This document shows positions 46,621-57,286 of a stretch of DNA of 64,000 nt, piece after piece. Numbering within the stretch: position 1 is the stretch's first letter; each line of letters begins with the position of its first letter. The stretch lies in the NCBI RefSeq assembly GCF_000003815.2, contig NC_049984.1:15320158-15384157 (forward strand), in the 5' to 3' direction. This DNA comes from Branchiostoma floridae. Taxonomy: Eukaryota > Chordata > Leptocardii > Amphioxiformes > Branchiostomatidae. The position numbers were made by a program, and so were the translations under genes. Under the pieces are notes generated by a model that was given only the letters and a program-made list of their open reading frames with translations, made no database searches and was not told where the DNA came from.

Positions 46621-46652
<32 letters not shown>

Positions 46653-46990
46653 TGTATGTATGTATGTTTGTATGTATGTATGTATGTATGTATGTATGTG
46701 TGTATGTATGTATGTATGTCTGTATGTATGTGGAAGACCAGCATAACTAAAGAATGCCAGGATGGATTGTATTGATATTTGGTATGTGAATAGACATTGA
46801 TGAGACCTGGAAACGATTAGATTTTGGCCCCCCTATCAGCCTGTTACGGTACTGCAGCGGAACTTCTGGGTTTGATATCTCGAGTTCTGAACATGCTGTG
46901 GCTGTGATTTTTGAATGCTAGACAGCTCTTGGTGCCGAAAGTTAGTGGTATAGGTTTGTGCCCCCTAGTTCAGCTTGTTCTACCAATGGC
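46570..46990 (-). repeat. Microsatellite-bearing dispersed repeat, TATG version
   Basis: AAAAAGGTTATGTTTTGGGT, then (TATG)n at 46600-46731, then AGCATAACTAAAGAATGCCA and TACTGCAGCGGAACTTCTGG. The frames on both strands are microsatellite artefacts. Confidence 0.8.
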
Positions 46991-47149
46991 GAATACATAA
47001 ACGTGGAAATGTTTTTTAGGCACATGCCTGCTTGCTAATCTTCCACTGGCTGTAACGTGGAAGACAGTCGGTATGTGCAGTTTTCACAGGCTCAATGGGA
47101 GAGGTTTCCAAAGGTCTTTTTGACAAATCTAATGGTAACTGGTACTTTA

Positions 47150-47245
47150 GTATAGGACTGGGACTGTTGGAGGTTAGCGACAACAATCGGATTCGATCTC
47201 CCGGCCTCTAGGTTAAGAGGCATTGCCCACTGAGCTACGCAAACA
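47150..47245 (-). mobile_element. tRNA-Lys-like SINE head
   Basis: The minus strand reads GTTTGCGTAGCTCAGTGGGC ... CCTCTTAACCTAGAGG ... AGATCGAATCC. The anticodon arm is CCTCT/AGAGG around a TTAA-containing loop, resembling tRNA-Lys(CUU). The D arm is short and the acceptor stem does not pair, so it is a SINE or tRNA pseudogene. Confidence 0.55.
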
Positions 47246-47339
47246 AAATTACATAGAAATACTTCAAATGGGCTAAATACAATCAATCAGAATCGCGTAC
47301 GTATGCGAAGATGTGAGGACGTCTACTAGTGTATGAAAT

Positions 47340-47440
47340 AGGGGTGGGTACCGGTACATAAAATTCAGATCCAGGTCCGGTTCAGGTCCAGAGGATCAGG
47401 TCCAGGTCCGGACCTGAACCTGGTTCCGTACGTGAAAACT
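47340..47440. repeat. CAGGTCC-rich inverted repeat
   Basis: Several overlapping (C)AGGTCC(GG) units followed by their inverse (GGACCTGAACCTGG), preceded by GGGGTGGGTACCGGTAC. Confidence 0.6.
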
Positions 47441-47706
47441 TGTGAATGGACGATGATACTCAAAACAATGGTCCATTTCACTATAAGTTAATCTCTTTTG
47501 TGGATCCGGAGTATTGAACTCCCACTGGCGTTTTAAAAGCCTACATTATATGATATATAATCTGATCATATAGTCTGTTCATTTTTCAATAGGTCCAACG
47601 TCCGGTCTACCTAATGTTTTCTACTGTTTTTTCCGGACCGGTCCAATAAGAACAAGCATGGTGTTTATAAAAACACAGGCGACGAAAGGTTACGATTGAA
47701 TAGTTG

Positions 47707-47808
47707 TTTGTTTGTTTGTTTTCTTTAGACCTCTGCTGTCATAGACACCCTTTGTCTCTGATATGGACAGTCTGTGCCTTGACAGTTTATGAATGAATGA
47801 ATGAATGA
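47707..47808. repeat. (GTTT)n and (GAAT)n short tracts
   Basis: GTTTGTTTGTTTGTTTTC at 47706 and GAATGAATGAATGAATGACC at 47791. The second tract followed by a TTAATTG-like end suggests a retroelement tail. Confidence 0.6.
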
Positions 47809-48183
47809 CCTTAATTGTACATGGTGCAGTGCATGGCAGGAACTATTACACAGAGTGTGAAATAAAGGTATCGGGTAAGACTAAATATCCTAATTACTAT
47901 AACAATAAATGCTAGCATAAATTTCGATATCAAATTTCAATTGAGCGGGGATTATCATGAGTGTCAGTATATTTTCTAATAACATTGCTAACAAAGCTGT
48001 CTCCTATATTTGCCTATTTTTGCGTTGTGCCATTGAAGATAATTTATATTTATATACATTCAAATCTGTCTGTAGCATCTAGTCTTTTAAAATCTGATCT
48101 ACTTGATTCGAGAACTGTGAATAACTTACGACGTAACGTATTATATCTAGAATAATCCACGACGAAGTGGAAATTCATTTCAT

Positions 48184-48560
48184 ATGGATAAAATGTTGGT
48201 TTATTAGGGGATTAATCGCCTCATGGCCGATTGACAATGTCACAATGGTGACCCTAAGTAGCCCATTGAGAGTCCCAAAGCACAGACTGCCAGACCAGCT
48301 GTAGGACATCTGGAGCGAATTACAGCCCATTCCATGTAAATCATAACACTCGCACCACCTGTACAACTGGAACCCGAGCTCAGGGGACAGTGTTAAACAG
48401 GTGCCCACTGACAAGCTTAGAACTGGGAGTTCATGGGGACATCGATCTGTGGAAACTTTTCACTCGCACCGCCACCTGTACAACTGGATCATATGCTTAG
48501 GGGACAGTGTTTAACAAAACATTTACTAGTACCCACTGTTACGTTATTGTTGACGCAAAT
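48184..48560. repeat. Partial tandem duplication
   Basis: CACCTGTACAACTGGA, GGGGACAGTGTT.AACA and GCCCACTG-type segments occur twice (48355-48405 and 48470-48540), perhaps a retroelement 3' UTR. Confidence 0.45.
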
Positions 48561-48629
48561 TTTACGTCAATAAATCTAAATCTTACATTAGAATCTCAAA
48601 TAGGCTATGCAGTAAAGAAGTGCAATATC

Positions 48630-49166
48630 AGCATGGTCAAGTGAGCTTAGAGTGACAATCCACGCAGACAGAAGGTGGCACTGGTTTAAGCTGGTACTGA
48701 CACGGCTGGGTACATCTAAGAAAAGGGTAAAACAACTTCAAGTTTCAAGCGATACAAAACAGAGCGGCCAGGATCACCCTTGGATGCGACAGGTCCAACG
48801 GGTCCAGAGACTCTTTACAGTTTACTGCAGATGCTAACGTTAGTGCCGTTAAACTTGAAAGACATGATCCAGCAGAAAACTTAGTGAATTTTCATGAGTC
48901 ATGAAAACAAACCATCAGTGTCAATATGTAAACTACTCACAATGCAAGATCACTGTTATCAGACCAAATCTTCAGAAAAAGTTAGAAAATATCCGCTCTC
49001 TGAAACCCAGCACAAACTTAGATGCTCAAAACTGAACAATTTCTGCACTGAACGTCTAACACATGGAATAGTTTGCTGTAAGGAAATTAGATTTTGTCCC
49101 ATTGTTCGTGGACCTAACGTAGACTTCCTACTTTTTGTGACTCTTTTGAAAAGTTGCTGTATATGA
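48630..49166 (+). pseudogene. Non-LTR retrotransposon (CR1/L2/Jockey-type) RT C-terminal fragment
   Basis: Around 48745-48895 the sequence, after one frameshift, reads FQAIQNRAARITLGCDR. This is the LQNRAARII-type motif found just after the reverse transcriptase domain in Jockey/CR1/L2-like LINEs. Downstream (48950-49150) is the usual tail pattern: HCYQTKSS..., then ERLTHGIVCCKEIRFCPIVR, matching the ..TRSS......GIVLWN.LP..IR.. arrangement. Frameshifts and stops mean it is dead. The 5' part is missing (5' truncation). The sequence after it ends in AT-rich DNA without a clear tail repeat. Confidence 0.6.
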
Positions 49167-49499
49167 TATTTTCCTGTGGCTGTGTGTTATCTAGATTTGT
49201 TCCATGGATATTGATGAATAAAGGATAACAGGAAGAATACAGATGCTATAGACATTGTAAAAGCTAATCGTGTCTCCAAATAAATTCATAGAATGTTACC
49301 AACATATAGATAGCTGTGTGTTAGTACTGTTATCAATTACCACACAAAGTGCAATGATTGATGACCAGATGGACAGACAGCTGGGCGGGGATTTGTGTGG
49401 AAAGTAGGTTGGACGTTATTTGTTGAGAGGAAAAGTGGGAGGAGAGAAGGGTGGACCTTATTGGGTGTTTACATGTTAGATCAACCCAAAGGCGGAGCA

Positions 49500-49674
49500 C
49501 AGAGATAGGGAAGAGCATTCGAGAACTTTTGAGTGAACACAAAAGACCCTCCAGTGATGGGAGCAGACGTACTGGATGGGAGCAGACGTAATCAGGCGTC
49601 TATAGTCTATCAGCGTTCAGGCAATCTTTGGCCGAGTTTTCTTGGGGACAGACGGACACAGAACAGCACAAAAG
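49500..49674 (+). other. Candidate 5' UTR exon of the small plus-strand gene
   Basis: The stretch ends CACAAAAG|GTGAGT, a consensus donor at 49675, and has stops in all three frames, so it would be non-coding. It contains a 17-19 base direct repeat (gggagcagacgta, twice, near 49559 and 49578). The 5' end is a guess; no clear TATA box was seen. Confidence 0.25.
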
Positions 49675-50611
49675 GTGAGTGATCATCATTTTCCAGCTTC
49701 ATATATTACGTATCCTTGTAAAAACTATTATGTGGTTGTTTCCAATTGTTCTAGTTGTCTCGACGAACCTACCCAGGGTTAGCCTGCTTGCTAGACTGTT
49801 CTGTTTCTTCAAAATTCAAGAGCTAACTGACAGACCATCTCCTTGGCTGACATGAGAAGGAATTTTACCACAGACACCCCTAAGTTAGACCAATTAAAAA
49901 TAGAAACTGTGCAATGCATACTCCCGCTTACTAGACAGGATAGCATGCTGTTGGGGGAAAAGTCTTTGTTCCCTTTGTCTCCCATGGCCAGCTGCGTAGC
50001 TTAACACGTGCTAACTCATTAATCACTAGGTCATGGGGGGGGGGGGGGGGTGGCACACCTGCGATGCAGATGTTTAGCCGCATGCTAGGGATAGAGCCGT
50101 ACCAAATAATTATATGGATGCTATCATAGTGAGCATTGATTGCAAACGAATTTGTTTTCAAAAAAAAATTGTCACATTTTCTGGAGTTACACTTTAGGAA
50201 ATTTTGTGTTATATGTCATTGGATTTGATTATGTAGGGGCGTAAGTAAAGACATCAGAGCCCACATTCCCCTCTTTATATGTTGAGTGTTAACATGTTTA
50301 TCTTGAATGTATAGCAAGAATTTAATTTCGAATGAGGGCCACAGTCTTAGAACCATGTGTATGAGTTACAGTAGTCTGGTTAGTGAAACGTATAAATTCA
50401 AAATGATTTCAGTTTTGTTATTTTATGTACATTGACATATTTCCTAGAATTTCTTTCGCCGCACATGCGTAGTGACATCTGTGAAGGGCTTATATAAGAT
50501 AGTTTGTTGAATGCCCAACTTGAGTATCGCACGTGTGCTCACGAAGATGAAGTCGAAGATATTTGTTACTTACCTTTGAATTAAACGCCAAGGGGTATCT
50601 TTAGCCAAAAT

Positions 50612-50668
50612 ATGAGAAGAAGCTATGATGTTTCAAATGAAAAGTTTGAAAGAAAATCCCTTCGGAAG
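50612..50668 (+). CDS. Candidate small gene, first coding exon
   Basis: After the acceptor TATCTTTAG at 50604 comes a short leader and ATG at 50612. The frame MRRSYDVSNEKFERKSLRK runs to a perfect donor AAG|GTACGT, ending on a codon boundary. A preceding non-coding first exon ending AAAG|GTGAGT at 49674 is likely. Joined in phase 0 to 50997-51098 it gives a 52-residue, strongly basic protein. I do not recognise the family. The evidence is splice-site quality and frame agreement across a 328-bp intron. Confidence 0.35.
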
Positions 50669-50996
50669 GTACGTATCCTCAGTACACAATTGTTTCTTTT
50701 GCAACTGCATGGGGCTGACCAGTACCCGTGATATTTTTCATAAAGAAGAAAGAGAGAGATCCGTCAATGACTCATCGTGATTTATGAAGAATGTAACATC
50801 ATTCTGTCCAGAGCAGTACAGCCCTATAACAAAACAGAAACATGGTGTGCTGGGTGATATAGTTTTTACTGGATATATCACTACATGCAATATCAATCCG
50901 AAACATCTTCTTACAACTAATGGTTTCAAATGTATGCAATTACTGTAAAGCCAAAGTTGGGAGTAATTCCACATTTTTCTTTTTTTCTCTCACAAG

Positions 50997-51098
50997 GAAT
51001 TACAACATATGAAGGATGGGAAGATGACCCCACCAGACCCCACAGCTTGTCATGGGAACAAGTTACACAGACGGATGCTGTTCAAACAATTTTCCTGA
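50997..51098 (+). CDS. Candidate small gene, last coding exon
   Basis: A long polypyrimidine tract (ctttttttctctcacaag) precedes the exon. In the frame set by the previous exon it reads ELQHMKDGKMTPPDPTACHG, then a basic end (LHRRMLFKQFS) and TGA at 51096-51098. The total protein is 52 aa. A donor-like GAG|GTTTGT at 51106 and a strong acceptor (TATTTCTTTCAG) at 51464 suggest a spliced 3' UTR, with AATAAA near 51838. A different frame through this exon is longer (to 51145), but it needs read-through from the intron to start. Confidence 0.35.
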   Translation, partial: ELQHMKDGKMTPPDPTACHGNKLHRRMLFKQFS

Positions 51099-51464
51099 AC
51101 AGCGAGGTTTGTTACACCATTGTTCTTATTGCTGATATAGTTTGAGTATCCAAAGTAATAGAGGTAACAGTGGGCAGAATGGTGGGTTAAAAATGGACCT
51201 TTAAAGGCACAAGGGGGCTTAAATGCACAAACATCGGGAGCATTGAAAACTAGTACAAACATATTAGTGGATGTTGGGTGTTGGTTGATCTATTATACTG
51301 GGCACTTAGTTTTTTCGAACCTTTATTTATTAATGTGAAAACAAAATTTGACAGCTAAGCAATCTAAAGAAACCCATAGGGATTCATTCATGTTGACATA
51401 TTGATCATGGAATATGTTTGTGTCCATCAACTATACCTAACCTGTTCTATATTATTTCTTTCAG

Positions 51465-51860
51465 CTCTACAAGGCGACAACGACAACAGTCACAAGAAAT
51501 TAATAGTTGAACTTGGACGGCAATCAGATTGATAGTAACCGTAGCTTTACAATGCATCACAATCTATCACCTCAACGAAACGGAAGTCAATGCACATGTA
51601 GTCAGGCTTGACTCTATAGTTCCAGGAATTTTGTCAGCATGCAAACAATTTATTATACGGTCAACAGAATTACAAAAGAAATGTTTTGCTTGAATGTATT
51701 ACCAAGTGTCATTGTTATAGAAGTAAATCCAAAGTTATAAGAATGACGCATCTTTGCCATGTTCTGCCAGGTTTTTACATTCTCTGTGTTTGTGTCTTGA
51801 GATATGGTAAAAGTATATATGATGTGTATGTTGATGAAATAAAAGGTATAGGCAATTGTG
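51465..51860 (+). other. Candidate 3' UTR exon with poly(A) signal
   Basis: It begins after the strong acceptor attatttctttcag. Short frames only. AATAAA is present near 51838 (gatgaaataaaagg). If spliced to the donor at 51106, it lies wholly after the stop codon of the candidate 52-aa gene. Confidence 0.25.
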
Positions 51861-52445
51861 TGGATCGTTTTTTTAAATGAGTAGTCTTTAAAATGTGGAC
51901 AGTCATGGCCATTTCTGCTTTCTACAAACATCTTGCAGATAAAAATTGTTTCAAATCAGATTTAGTAAATTCAAAATACGACTGTGTTCACAGGTGAAAC
52001 AAAAAAACGTATGTACTTCAAACATTAAAGCTTTAATATAGTGTTCCTATTTCTCTCAAAGAACACCAAAAGAGCGATTGAGAGTTAAAAATATAAATCT
52101 CAATTTGCCAGAATTTGCAAAAACAGAAAAACGTACTTAATGCATTGATTATGACAGTGTTTTTTTGTGTGCTGAAAGAAGCAAATTGCACGAAACAGTA
52201 ATGTGACGGTAAAATACCAAGCAACAAAGGCCATTTCTGTTCCGACAAAAGACCAAACAGGCAAAGGCTACCTCAAAACCAATTCCCTAGGGAATGCATT
52301 CGTGCAATTTTTGGAATATTTTCAAAGCGATCGTAATACTGTAGAATGCCTCCGCCCCTGAGGCGTCGCCAAAAACCGGTTTTGTATCGTTACCCACCCC
52401 TAGTATAAAGACCAAAACGTTGTATGAACTTTAACAGTGTGTTAC

Positions 52446-53446
52446 CTGAAGTTCTCGCCGAGACAGTGGTAGATGAGTGGGTTGATGGCGCTGTTGCAGA
52501 AGGCCAGCAGGTTGACGACCAGAGCGGTCTGTCTGACGGACAGAGACACGTCCATGCCGATGCTGATCCGGACGATGTTGAAGATGTGGTACGGCAACCA
52601 GCAGATGGTGAAGGCCAGCACCACCGCGCACACCATCACCGTGATCTTGTTACGGGAGCGCGCCGCCACTCCGTTCGGGGGGATCGGGCCCTTGGCCCGC
52701 AGGCGGAAGATGATGAGCGTGTAGCACACGGCGATGAAGAGAAGCGGGACGGCAAACCCCAGCACGAAGGAGTAAGTGACGGCTAATTGGCTACCGAAGG
52801 TGGGGTCGTCAATCGTGCCGGGCCAGTCGACGATGCAGTGTTCAGCGCCACTCGTATCCTTCGCCGTCCTCGCGAACACGATGAAGGGGCACACCAGGAC
52901 CAGGGCTACAGTCCACACTCCAACAGACACCCAGCGGGCCTTGCTGACGGTGCGGTGTTGAAGCGACTGCAGCGGCTGGACCGTCGCGTAGTACCGGTCG
53001 ACGCTGAGAACCGCCAGGGAGAAGAAGCTGGCGAATCCGTTGATATTCGTGGCCAGGACGACGCTTCGGCACATGAAGTCCCCGAAAGGCCACGCCATGA
53101 GAATAACGTCCGTTGCCAAGAAGGGTAAGACCAAGAGGAACAGGACGTCTGCAACGGCGAGGTTCAGCAAGTACACGTTGGCAACTGTTCTCATCTTGGA
53201 GAAATTGGACACCACGTATATGACGAGCACATTCCCTGAAAGTCCGAATGCGCACAGGAAGCAGTAGAGTATGGGTAACACCGTGGACTCCAATGCGGAG
53301 GGGAAGAGGTCTAGCTCCATCGCGCTACCGTTTGCCGGTGTCTCCCACATGAAGTCCATTTTCGACTGGGGCGTTTGAGTCTGGTTCACGCTCGGGCTTG
53401 CCCTCTCATTTGCATGAACAAACGCTTCCAATCGCCCCTCGGCCAT
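52446..53446 (-). CDS. Class A neuropeptide-type GPCR 2, TM1 to helix 8 (partial)
   Basis: Plasma-membrane rhodopsin-family receptor. The frame is open upstream from a GTG at 53473, but the first ATG, at 53446-53444 with A at -3 and G at +4, is the likely start. Visible: N-glycosylation sites N21 and N39; TM1 N72; LAVAD with D100; C126 paired with C204; DRY at 150-152; W178; P234; CWLP at 282-285; NPLIY at 322-326; then HCLGENFR, the start of helix 8. The segment around C204 (HCIVDWPG) resembles the CTINWPG region of somatostatin receptors, as does the WPFG before TM3. T133 replaces their TM3 aspartate. The frame ends CAG|GTAACA, a donor splitting codon 334; unspliced, it would stop at once with TAA. 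The expected last exon lies somewhere below 52440 and I could not place it. Same strand as GPCR 1, about 42 kb away. Confidence 0.93.
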
Positions 53447-54257
53447 TCTTCTCACGTCAAGAGCGGAAATCACCTTAATAAAAGAGGCCTGTGCGAAGAG
53501 AAATACATCATATTAGAAATAAACGAGGTTTCCGCTGCAATTATTGGTGTCTTCCGATGGGGAAGCGCACACCCGGCAGACTCCGGAGGCGTATGCTAAT
53601 TAAACGATCTTTCACTGTCCGCGTAGGGTATCCCAGAAATCACCGCGCGCGGAAAACTCATGCTGAATCCGTTACTTTCTTTGAAAACCAACCGGCGAAC
53701 ATGTCATTGATAAAATTATGATAAATATTCAGCTGTACAATTTCATGAATCAGAAGTGGTAGTAGTGGCAAAGTGGTTTTGAGGAGGGATGGGTAATTCT
53801 GGAAAACTCTGACTTTTTGGACCGGCTGAAACTAGTAGAAGAAATTCCCCATGTTGTATTAACAACTGATATCAAATAAGGCGGAAACTAATGACAGGAT
53901 GTTATTGAAAAATAAGAATAATTTGGGGGCACTATTGACAAGATGTTCATGAGCGTGTCAACGCTAGCAATAATTCCTTGTATGACCTTAACCCTGACGA
54001 TAACCGTATAATTTAGTGCCGAATAAGACGTATTGACATCTCTGAGCAAGAATGATCAAGTATGATGAATGGATAATTAAGGAATGGTCCCTCTCGTGGT
54101 TAGAAGCCAGACTGCTGGTCAAAAGGCCAATAGATTCATTGCAACAATCCACGAAATTAATGTGTACCGACCACTTCTGATATATACTAATTCCTCCACA
54201 TCCTGTCAAAATTTTTTTTTAAATATTCAATAGCCACGGTGATGAAATGAAGTACTT
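53447..54257. other. 5' flank of GPCR 2
   Basis: The minus-strand leader contains CTCTTCGCACAGGCC, which could be an acceptor for an upstream non-coding exon. No other gene was seen. Confidence 0.45.
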
Positions 54258-54470
54258 GCCCTTTCCACTCGCCGCGCTCTCTCTGCGACCTAAATTTTGA
54301 CATATCGCTCAATTGAAAGAAAAGAAAGAAACCTTTTTACACTTTGTGCGTTTTATTGTCTTCTCGGTCACACTATTTTGTATGATATACCCAGTGCGAA
54401 AGTGAAGGATACACGTATCATATTTAGGTCGCAGTGAGAGCGCAGCGCGATCGCCGTCCAGTGGAAAGGG
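54258..54470. mobile_element. MITE family A copy
   Basis: GCCCTTTCCACTCGCCGCGC at the left and CGATCGCCGTCCAGTGGAAA at the right, with CTGCGACCTAAATTTTGACA inside. It is followed by a G-rich tract. Confidence 0.7.
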
Positions 54471-54607
54471 GTGGGGGGTGGGGGTGGTGGGTGGTAGGCG
54501 AGCCAGATGGTGTCCCATGCAGCACCCACACGACGCTAACGACATAATGTCTTGTGGCTCCTTTGTAAATTCTGGCGGTTTTATGGCTTAAGCGTATAGA
54601 TCCCTGT

Positions 54608-54780
54608 CATTTGCCTTCACCAAGAAGGCCATGTTTTTTTGTGCCATTAGCGAATGTGTGCGTCTAGACAGTGGTATAACTCAAAAAGCTTTGAATGTGA
54701 GTAAGAAAATAAGTGTTGTAGATTTAGGAGGCCCCTTGCGTCTGTCTGGACTTGCTGGGGTCGCTCTGTATCAGACTCTG
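54608..54780 (-). repeat. Microsatellite-bearing repeat, array lost
   Basis: CCTTCACCAAGAAGGCCATG then GTATAACTCAAAAAGCTTTG, the family flanks, with only a trace of TG between them. Confidence 0.55.
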
Positions 54781-55699
54781 GAAGAGAATAACTCTAAAAG
54801 GAATAGATGGATCCCTAGCTTGGTATTAAGCTTAAGTGATGATTAACATATCAAACGCTAAATATGCAATTCAGCTAATTAGCACAAATAATAAGGGAAA
54901 TTTTTAGCCCGTTCCGTGAGGCTTTCAAACATGTGACATAAGCAGCAGAAAAAGACGAATATTGATAGCAAATAATAATGCAAAGGGAGATTGGATTTGC
55001 ATAATTAATGGGAAAATACTTATTCCATAGATATATAAAATGCCTGCATTTTACAGAAGTTTCATACACTTGCGGCATTTAGTTTTTGCAATCAACTTAA
55101 TGATAAATGGTATTTTGGAATTCTATACAGTATTCCGAATCAGACAGTGAACAGCGAATGCCTTTAAATGACTTCCACTGTACTGGCAGGAAAACGCATG
55201 CCGCTGGAAAGGTTAAAGTCTTAAACTTAAAGCTTGATTGTCAAGAAAGACTGGATGTCAAGTGTTAAATAGGTGTTAATGCAACAAGAGTACAATACAA
55301 GGTCTACACATAACTTGAGTACATAGCCTGCAAAGCGACAGATGTATAAAGATAAGAGCGCTATTTTGGGTAAAAAGTCTGTTTACCGCACTCTAGCCCC
55401 AGGTGGGGGATAGAAAAATGATTTCATTCATATAAGAGCAACACGTTTAAGTTCTAAAAAACAACCTTGGCCTTTATACGATCAAAATGTGAGAAGTGTT
55501 CTTTTTATGGTCTAGCCGTACAGGTTCCGTTTGAACATACCTCACACTGTGTGGGGGTCATGGTTAAGGTTAAGGTCAAGTTCAGGATCCTGTTAGGATG
55601 AAGTGGCGATTTCTCTTTGCCCTTAAAATGGCATTTAGGGTTAAGGTCAAGGTCAACGGTGGAGGAACCGTTATGATGAAGTTTGGATGATGTAATGAT
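54781..55699. other. Intergenic, short GGTTAAGGTCA repeats
   Basis: GGTTAAGGTTAAGGTCAAG at 55565 and GGGTTAAGGTCAAGGTCAAC at 55638 recur at 56130. These are steroid-receptor-like half sites (AGGTCA) or simply part of a repeat. Confidence 0.35.
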
Positions 55700-55744
55700 G
55701 TTTACCTTCATGCAAAATTGAGGTATTGTCTTGAGTGTGTTTGT

Positions 55745-55788
<44 letters not shown>

Positions 55789-55870
55789 GTGTGCCTGTTT
55801 GTGTTAGCAGATATTTTTGGTCAGGATAACTTAAGAAACTCTGAATGGGTTCTTTACGAGGGGGGGGTAC
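55700..55870 (-). repeat. Microsatellite-bearing repeat, GT version
   Basis: TACCTTCATGCAAAATTGAG, (GT)n at 55735-55793, then GGATAACTTAAGAAACTCTG and a G-run, matching the family layout. Confidence 0.6.
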
Positions 55871-55961
55871 AAGCTGAGCCTCGTTTGTGACGACATTCTT
55901 AATGCTGCAGCGCCACCTACATCGGCTATAAGTAGCAGCAAGAAGTAGTTTCCAGTCATTC

Positions 55962-56012
55962 TTCCCTGATAATGCTGTTTGATAGACATCGAAACGTCGG
56001 AAGTAAGTACTC
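55962..56012 (+). ncRNA. Decayed hammerhead-like motif
   Basis: CTGATAATGCTGTTTGATAG ACATCGAAACGTCGG resembles the motif at 24728 (shared GACATCGAAACGT). Stem II no longer pairs well. Confidence 0.2.
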
Positions 56013-56669
56013 CATGGTTATGCCTGAAGATAATGATATTTTGTATGCGGATGGTAAGACGAAGGTCAGGGTCGATTTTGGTCCCGCTGGTGTGTGATCT
56101 TGTTTTCTCTGCGTTAATATGATATTTAAGGTTAAGGTCAGGAGGAGAATTGAGTTACTTTTAGGATCAAATAGCGATTACTGCCTTCCCTTACCACGTT
56201 ATTTACGCTTGACGTCATTAAGGGTGAAGGTGTTCTTTAGATACCAAACTTATCCAAAAGACGGAATATCTGCATTTTGTAACATGATTATGTAACAATG
56301 AAGAACATTTTGTTTTAGAATGCAGCAATTCCTTGTAAGTGCCTTTCAGTTACACCGTAAACATACATGATCAACGAAAGGTCAAAATGTTCACGTATAT
56401 TGCGTAAGACTACTATAAAAACTACAATATACTGTAAAAATTGTGCAAATTTGTCTACACATGTCTAAAGAAGAGGATAGACGGTAGATTTAGATGGAAT
56501 ATATGATGACCTCGCTACACATGTTTAGTTATCTATCTCAATGCATTTAGCCCATGTTTTGCATGGCTACGTAATAAACATCGTTGTCATTGTCATTGAT
56601 AATAAATGGTCCGTCTGCACATACACAAGTCACGTTCGGAGCCGTGTAAACTTCTAAAACACTTATCTA

Positions 56670-56950
56670 TGTCACGTTTTCTGCCTTCTTAGCATTCCTC
56701 TCCGCTGCTTTGACCGACGGTGCATGAAATTTACTCTCAGCACCTTTGTAATTTAGGAAATGTTTACTGTCACGATATATGTAAGTATCTTCTTTACGAT
56801 TGACATGAAATTGAATCCAATGTGTAAAACAGATTTTGCTTTTGCAAAAACATTTATCTAAGTCACGGCGCTTGGATTTTGGAGTATGGAAACCAAGCTT
56901 AACTTCGCTAAACTTTCTTCCTACACACTGACTTAATTCTAAATAAAGAA
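56670..56950 (-). CDS. Low-confidence candidate terminal exon
   Basis: A strong acceptor (TTTTTTTCTTTATTTAG) is followed by about 90 open codons ending in a charged tail (VKAAERNAKKAENVT) and TAG. It is rich in Lys, Cys and Phe. Third positions are AT-rich, unlike the receptors, and no poly(A) signal or partner exon was found. It is probably chance or part of an old transposon. Confidence 0.18.
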
Positions 56951-57286
56951 AAAAACTGTTACTAAATAGCATTCCTGGTCAATCAGAATGTTTGTCAGAG
57001 GATCTGCTCTCCAGGGTAAGGGGACACATGGTCAATGCATGGAGCCGCAGTGCCTTTGTTCCTTCTGTCAACAACAATGGCAACATGCATAAACATGATT
57101 GAACTAGCGACGTCTCTTTCAGTCTTACTGGAGGTGAACAAAGAAACAAGCCTGGGAAAGAATGGACTGGATGTTTAGTCCTGTGGTTTAGCAGCATTTT
57201 TTGCTGAATTTTTCTTGTTTGCCCTCGCGCATTAGTTTTGGGGTCTCCAGAGGATATTATTCATAAAATTGTGACCTAAACACTAA

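Noticed and set aside
46553-46775. Tyr/Val/Cys and Ile/His/Thr repeat frames
   Set aside because: Translation of the (TATG)n array.
47150-47245. Possible functional tRNA-Lys
   Set aside because: The acceptor stem is absent and the D arm is short; SINE or pseudogene is the better call.
52424-53267. Long frames on the opposite strand or other frames of GPCR 2
   Set aside because: Shadows of the receptor exon, rich in His, Asp and Arg from reversed codons.
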